Assembly (NCBI RefSeq): GCF_024505185.1
Contig: NZ_JANIBJ010000035.1
Span: 1 to 44,580 of the forward strand
Direction: 5' to 3'
Origin: Methylomonas subterranea
Lineage (GTDB): Bacteria; Pseudomonadota; Gammaproteobacteria; Methylococcales; Methylomonadaceae
DNA length: 44,580 nucleotides
Of this stretch, positions 41,432-44,580 are shown one piece after another. The number at the start of each line of letters is the position of its first letter. The stretch's first letter is position 1. The position numbers and the translations under genes were made by a program. Below the pieces are notes generated by a model. The model had not been told where the DNA came from, searched no databases, and saw only the letters and a list, made by a program, of their open reading frames with translations.

Positions 41432-44162
41432 AAGCAAAATTTTGGTGGTGGACGACACGCTGGCTTCCTTGAAGCTGTTGTCCGACTTGCTGAAAGCCGA
41501 AGGTTACGAGGTGCGTTCCGCCATCAGCGGCGAATTGGCCCTGGAATCGGCAATCAGCAATCCGCCGGACCTGCTGTTGTTGGATGTTCTGATGCCGGGC
41601 ATGGATGGTTTTGAAGTGTGCCGTCGGCTGAAAGCCAACCCGAACACCCGGCATGTGCCGGTCATTTTCATCAGCGCCTTGTCGGATACCGATGAAAAGG
41701 TACAAGGCTTCGGCCTGGGCGCGGTCGACTTCGTCACCAAGCCCTATCAGCGGGAGGAACTGTTGAGCCGGGTGCGCACCCATCTGGAAATCGAACGCCT
41801 GCGTAACCATCTGGAAGATATGGTGCTGGAGCGTAGCCTGCGGCTCGCCGAAAGCGAAACCCGCTTGCTGAGCAGTCTGAACGACTCCATGTTCGCCAAT
41901 GCGCAACTGCGCACCTTGCTGCACACCATCCCCGAGTTGGTCTGGTTGAAGGATCCCAATGGGGTTTTTCTAACCTGCAATCGGCAATTCGAGCGTTTTC
42001 TCGGCGCCGCCGAAGCCGATATCATCGGCAAAACCGATTACGACTTTGTCGACCGCGAACTGGCCGATTGTTTTCGCGCCAACGATCTTAAGACCGTGGC
42101 GGCCGGTCAGGTCCAGGCCAACGAAGAGTGGCTGACCTTTGCCGACAACGGCTATCGCGGTCTGTTCGAAACTCTGAAAACCCCGATGCGGGATTCGGCC
42201 GGCAAATTGATCGGGGTGTTGGGTATAGCCCGCGACATTACCGAGCGCAAGGCGGCCGAGGAGCAGATTCAGCGCCATATGCGGCTGTATGCGGCCTTGA
42301 GCAGATGCAACAAGGCCATCGCCCATTGCACCGGCGAAGCGGAATTGTTTTTGGAGGTTTGCCGGGCCGCCGTGCATTTCGGCGGCATGAAGATGGCATG
42401 GGTCGGCAGGATAGAACCCAACAGCCGCTTGATTTTGCCAGCCGCCAGTTTCGGCGAGGGCGCCGACAGTCTGCAACAGCTGTATGCCTCGGTGGATATC
42501 GACAGCCCGTTCGGACACGGCCCCACCGCCAAGGCCATCCGCGAACAGCGGCCGTATTGGTGTCAGGATTTTCTCAACGACCCGATTACCGCGCCGTGGA
42601 AAGAACTGGCTCTGCGGGCCGGTTGGGCCGCGTCGGCTTCCTTGCCGCTTAAACAGGACGGCGAGGTGATAGGCGCTTTCATTCTGTATGCCGACCGTAT
42701 CAATGCCTTCGACGCGGCCGCCCAGGATCTGCTGGTGGAAATGTCGATGGACATCAATTTCGCCCTGGAGAACTTTAGCCTGGCGATGGCGCAAAAACGC
42801 GCCGAGCAGGAGATAGAGCGCTTGGCGTTTTACGACCCGCTGACCAATTTACCCAACCGCCGCCTGTTGTACGATCGATTGCAACAGGCCATAGTCGCCA
42901 ACGCGCGGCATGCCCATCACGGCGCGGCCTTGTTTATCGACCTGGATAATTTCAAGGCTCTCAACGATACCCGGGGACATAACGCCGGCGACCTGTTGCT
43001 GATCGAAGTTGCCCGGCGCCTGCAGGCCTGCGTGCGGGAAGGCGATACCGTGGCGCGACTGGGCGGCGACGAGTTTGTGGTCATTTTGAACGGTTTGAGC
43101 GACGATGCCGAGCAGGCATCCGCCGATACGGAGAAAATCGGCCGCAAAATGCTGTTGGCCATTGGCCAGCCTTATGTGTTGGAGGGCTTCGAGCACCATT
43201 GTTCCGCCAGCATGGGCATCGGTTTGTTTCACAATCAGGAGAAGACTGCGGAGGAATTGCTGCGCTACACCGACACCGCCCTGTATCAGGCCAAAAAAGG
43301 CGGACGCAATACCTTGCTGTTCTACGATCCCGCCATGCAGGCGGCATTGGAGCAACGCGCGGCACTGGAAAACGATTTGCGCCGCGCGCTGCTGGAGGAC
43401 CAGTTCGTGCTGTATTACCAGATGCAGATTAATCGGGATGGTCGCATTATCGGGGCCGAGGTCTTGATGCGCTGGCAACACCCGCTGCGCGGCTTGGTAT
43501 CGCCGCTGGATTTTATTCCGCTGGCCGAAGAAACCGGCTTGATATTGCCTATTGGCAACTGGGTGATAGAAACCGCTTGCGCGCAACTAAAGCAGTGGGA
43601 AGCCGATGCGGACAAGTCGGTCTTGCAATTGGCCGTCAATGTAAGCGCCCGCCAGTTTCATCAAGCCGATTTTGTCCAGCAAGTCGATCAAGCCATTTGT
43701 CGACACCGGATAGCGCCTAACCGGCTCAAACTGGAGCTTACCGAAAGTCTGGTGCTGGACGATATCGAGGATACTATCGTCAAAATGCACAGGCTCAAGG
43801 AAATCGGCATCAGTTTTTCCCTGGACGATTTCGGTACCGGCTATTCGTCCCTGTATTACCTGACCAAACTGCCGATCGATCAATTGAAAATCGACCAGTC
43901 CTTCGTGCGTAATATCGGCCTGACTCAAAGCGATGCCGTGATTGTGCAAACCATCATCGGCATGGCGATAAACTTGAACATAGAGAGTATCGCCGAAGGG
44001 GTGGAGACGGAGGCGCAGCAGGCGTTCCTGGAAACGCACGGCTGCCATGTCTACCAAGGCTTTTTATACAGCAGGCCGATACCTCGGACCGAATTCGAGC
44101 GCCTGTTTGAACGGATGCGCCAAAAACCGCCGACATTGCCCCGGGCAAAGTTGTTGAATTGA
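41421..44162 (+). CDS. REC-PAS-GAF-GGDEF-EAL c-di-GMP turnover protein
   Basis: The 913-residue response regulator begins with a receiver (KILVVDDTLASLKLL, phospho-acceptor Asp55 in LLLLDVLMPGMDG, and FVTKPYQREEL). A PAS domain (~155-275) and a GAF domain (~290-450) follow. The cyclase motif GGDEF is intact at 548-552, with an inhibitory I-site REGD five residues before it. The phosphodiesterase domain has EVL instead of EAL (Glu680 in GAEVLMRW) and the essential DDFGTGYSSL (Asp802-Asp803). Both activities may be possible. ATG 41421 is chosen because the receiver begins there. It overlaps the kinase gene and is its most likely phosphorylation target, so the operon turns a YfiR signal into c-di-GMP changes. 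Confidence 0.95.
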   Translation: MTNKSKILVVDDTLASLKLLSDLLKAEGYEVRSAISGELALESAISNPPDLLLLDVLMPGMDGFEVCRRLKANPNTRHVPVIFISALSDTDEKVQGFGLGAVDFVTKPYQREELLSRVRTHLEIERLRNHLEDMVLERSLRLAESETRLLSSLNDSMFANAQLRTLLHTIPELVWLKDPNGVFLTCNRQFERFLGAAEADIIGKTDYDFVDRELADCFRANDLKTVAAGQVQANEEWLTFADNGYRGLFETLKTPMRDSAGKLIGVLGIARDITERKAAEEQIQRHMRLYAALSRCNKAIAHCTGEAELFLEVCRAAVHFGGMKMAWVGRIEPNSRLILPAASFGEGADSLQQLYASVDIDSPFGHGPTAKAIREQRPYWCQDFLNDPITAPWKELALRAGWAASASLPLKQDGEVIGAFILYADRINAFDAAAQDLLVEMSMDINFALENFSLAMAQKRAEQEIERLAFYDPLTNLPNRRLLYDRLQQAIVANARHAHHGAALFIDLDNFKALNDTRGHNAGDLLLIEVARRLQACVREGDTVARLGGDEFVVILNGLSDDAEQASADTEKIGRKMLLAIGQPYVLEGFEHHCSASMGIGLFHNQEKTAEELLRYTDTALYQAKKGGRNTLLFYDPAMQAALEQRAALENDLRRALLEDQFVLYYQMQINRDGRIIGAEVLMRWQHPLRGLVSPLDFIPLAEETGLILPIGNWVIETACAQLKQWEADADKSVLQLAVNVSARQFHQADFVQQVDQAICRHRIAPNRLKLELTESLVLDDIEDTIVKMHRLKEIGISFSLDDFGTGYSSLYYLTKLPIDQLKIDQSFVRNIGLTQSDAVIVQTIIGMAINLNIESIAEGVETEAQQAFLETHGCHVYQGFLYSRPIPRTEFERLFERMRQKPPTLPRAKLLN

Positions 44163-44224
44163 GTGCCGGTTTAATGATCGTTAGGCCAGTTTTGAATGAC
44201 GGCTTTTGGCCGACCGCCAGCCAA

Positions 44225-44314
44225 GTAGGCCGGAATAAGCCGATAGGCGTTTCCGGCAATGTTTGTTCTGTTTATAAGATTCTGCCGGAAACGCTATCGC
44301 TTATTCCGGCCTAC
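44225..44314. repeat. REP/BIME-like inverted pair
   Basis: The left arm (44225-44258, starting GTAGGCCGGAATAAGC) and right arm (44283-44314) are reverse complements apart from two single-base insertions in the left arm. Each arm alone folds as a small hairpin with GCCGGAA and TTCCGGC stems. A 24-base AT-rich spacer separates them. The structure is like a bacterial interspersed mosaic element of two head-to-head REP units. It follows the last gene and could also end transcription or shield mRNA. Confidence 0.85.
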
Positions 44315-44580
44315 ATCTGGGCGAGGAATTGCGCAGCGGCAGGATCGTCGATGCGGTAAACAACCTGTACTTCATCTTTCGCAAGTTTTGCGGTTCATAA
44401 ACTCACCACATGCTACGCCTGCTTTTGGCTGGACATTTGCGCTTGGTGCTTTTGTTCCATTCGGCGGGTTCTGGCCGAGCCAAGGCGTTCAAAATATGGC
44501 TGGGTTCGAATTGCAAGCATGTAGTCCTTTCAATTATTGTTTTGAGGTGACGAATTCAGTTCGTTTTCTTGAATAGCTAA
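44315..44580. other. 3' end of window without a recognised gene
   Basis: No convincing coding region is seen. A forward frame crosses the repeat and runs to the window end, but its residues look non-coding (it includes the repeat hairpin), and the following gene may start beyond the edge. The bases 44163-44224 between the GGDEF-EAL stop and the repeat also hold nothing recognisable. Confidence 0.4.

Noticed and set aside
44259-44576. 105-codon forward frame at the window end.
   Set aside because: It starts in the REP-like spacer, includes one hairpin arm, and has no protein-like pattern.
1-44580. CRISPR array.
   Set aside because: No regularly spaced short repeats with unique spacers were found; all repeats seen are inverted or tandem copies of longer units.

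Overview
The window looks like a chromosomal piece of a gammaproteobacterial (type I) methanotroph or methylotroph, probably Methylococcales. The main reason is the block at 13.8-23.1 kb. It holds formaldehyde-activating enzyme (fae), methenyl-H4MPT cyclohydrolase (mch) and the archaeal-type genes that accompany tetrahydromethanopterin/methylofuran C1 metabolism in methylotrophic bacteria. The genus is an inference; no rRNA or methane monooxygenase is present.

Region 1 (1-13.6 kb) is accessory DNA. It holds the tail of a possible tyrosine recombinase, a UvrD/HelD-type helicase with C-terminal zinc ribbons, and a winged-helix protein of unknown role. Next come an AbiE-like nucleotidyltransferase toxin with its wHTH partner behind two ATTCGCGAAT palindromes, an orphan VapB, and a two-gene unit of unknown function. 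A complete AbrB/VapC pair and a type I methyltransferase (hsdM) cut off just after its catalytic motif follow. The cut lies beside a mobile cassette on the minus strand: zinc-finger protein, large serine recombinase and two ParB-like proteins, the last three translationally coupled. A tRNA-Ser(UGA) with its own strong terminator closes the region.

Region 2 (13.8-23.8 kb) is the C1-cofactor block: an ATP-grasp ligase, mch, a RimK-like ATP-grasp ligase, a CitG-like protein, fae (with highly expressed codon use), a divergent HisA-like protein, a third ATP-grasp ligase, an MfnF-like protein, pabB, an MfnE-like kinase and a DUF2959 protein. pabB supplies p-aminobenzoate, the aryl precursor of H4MPT. 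The kinase, the MfnF-like protein and the third ATP-grasp match steps of methanofuran assembly, so the block probably builds the cofactors that Fae and Mch use.

Region 3 (23.8-31.6 kb) holds a small lipoprotein facing the other genes, two overlapping paralogous P-loop GTPases with unusual nucleotide-specificity motifs, and a DUF2339/DUF3999 envelope-protein pair. Region 4 (31.6-37.5 kb) holds inverted-repeat elements, a penicillin-acylase-family Ntn hydrolase, a possible 43-residue ORF and a TonB-dependent siderophore-type receptor. Region 5 (37.5-44.2 kb) is a signalling operon: periplasmic YfiR, a CHASE8-like/HAMP/PAS hybrid histidine kinase, and a REC-PAS-GAF-GGDEF-EAL protein. It joins a YfiR input to a phosphorelay and c-di-GMP turnover. 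The window ends in a REP/BIME-like inverted repeat and sequence without a recognisable gene.
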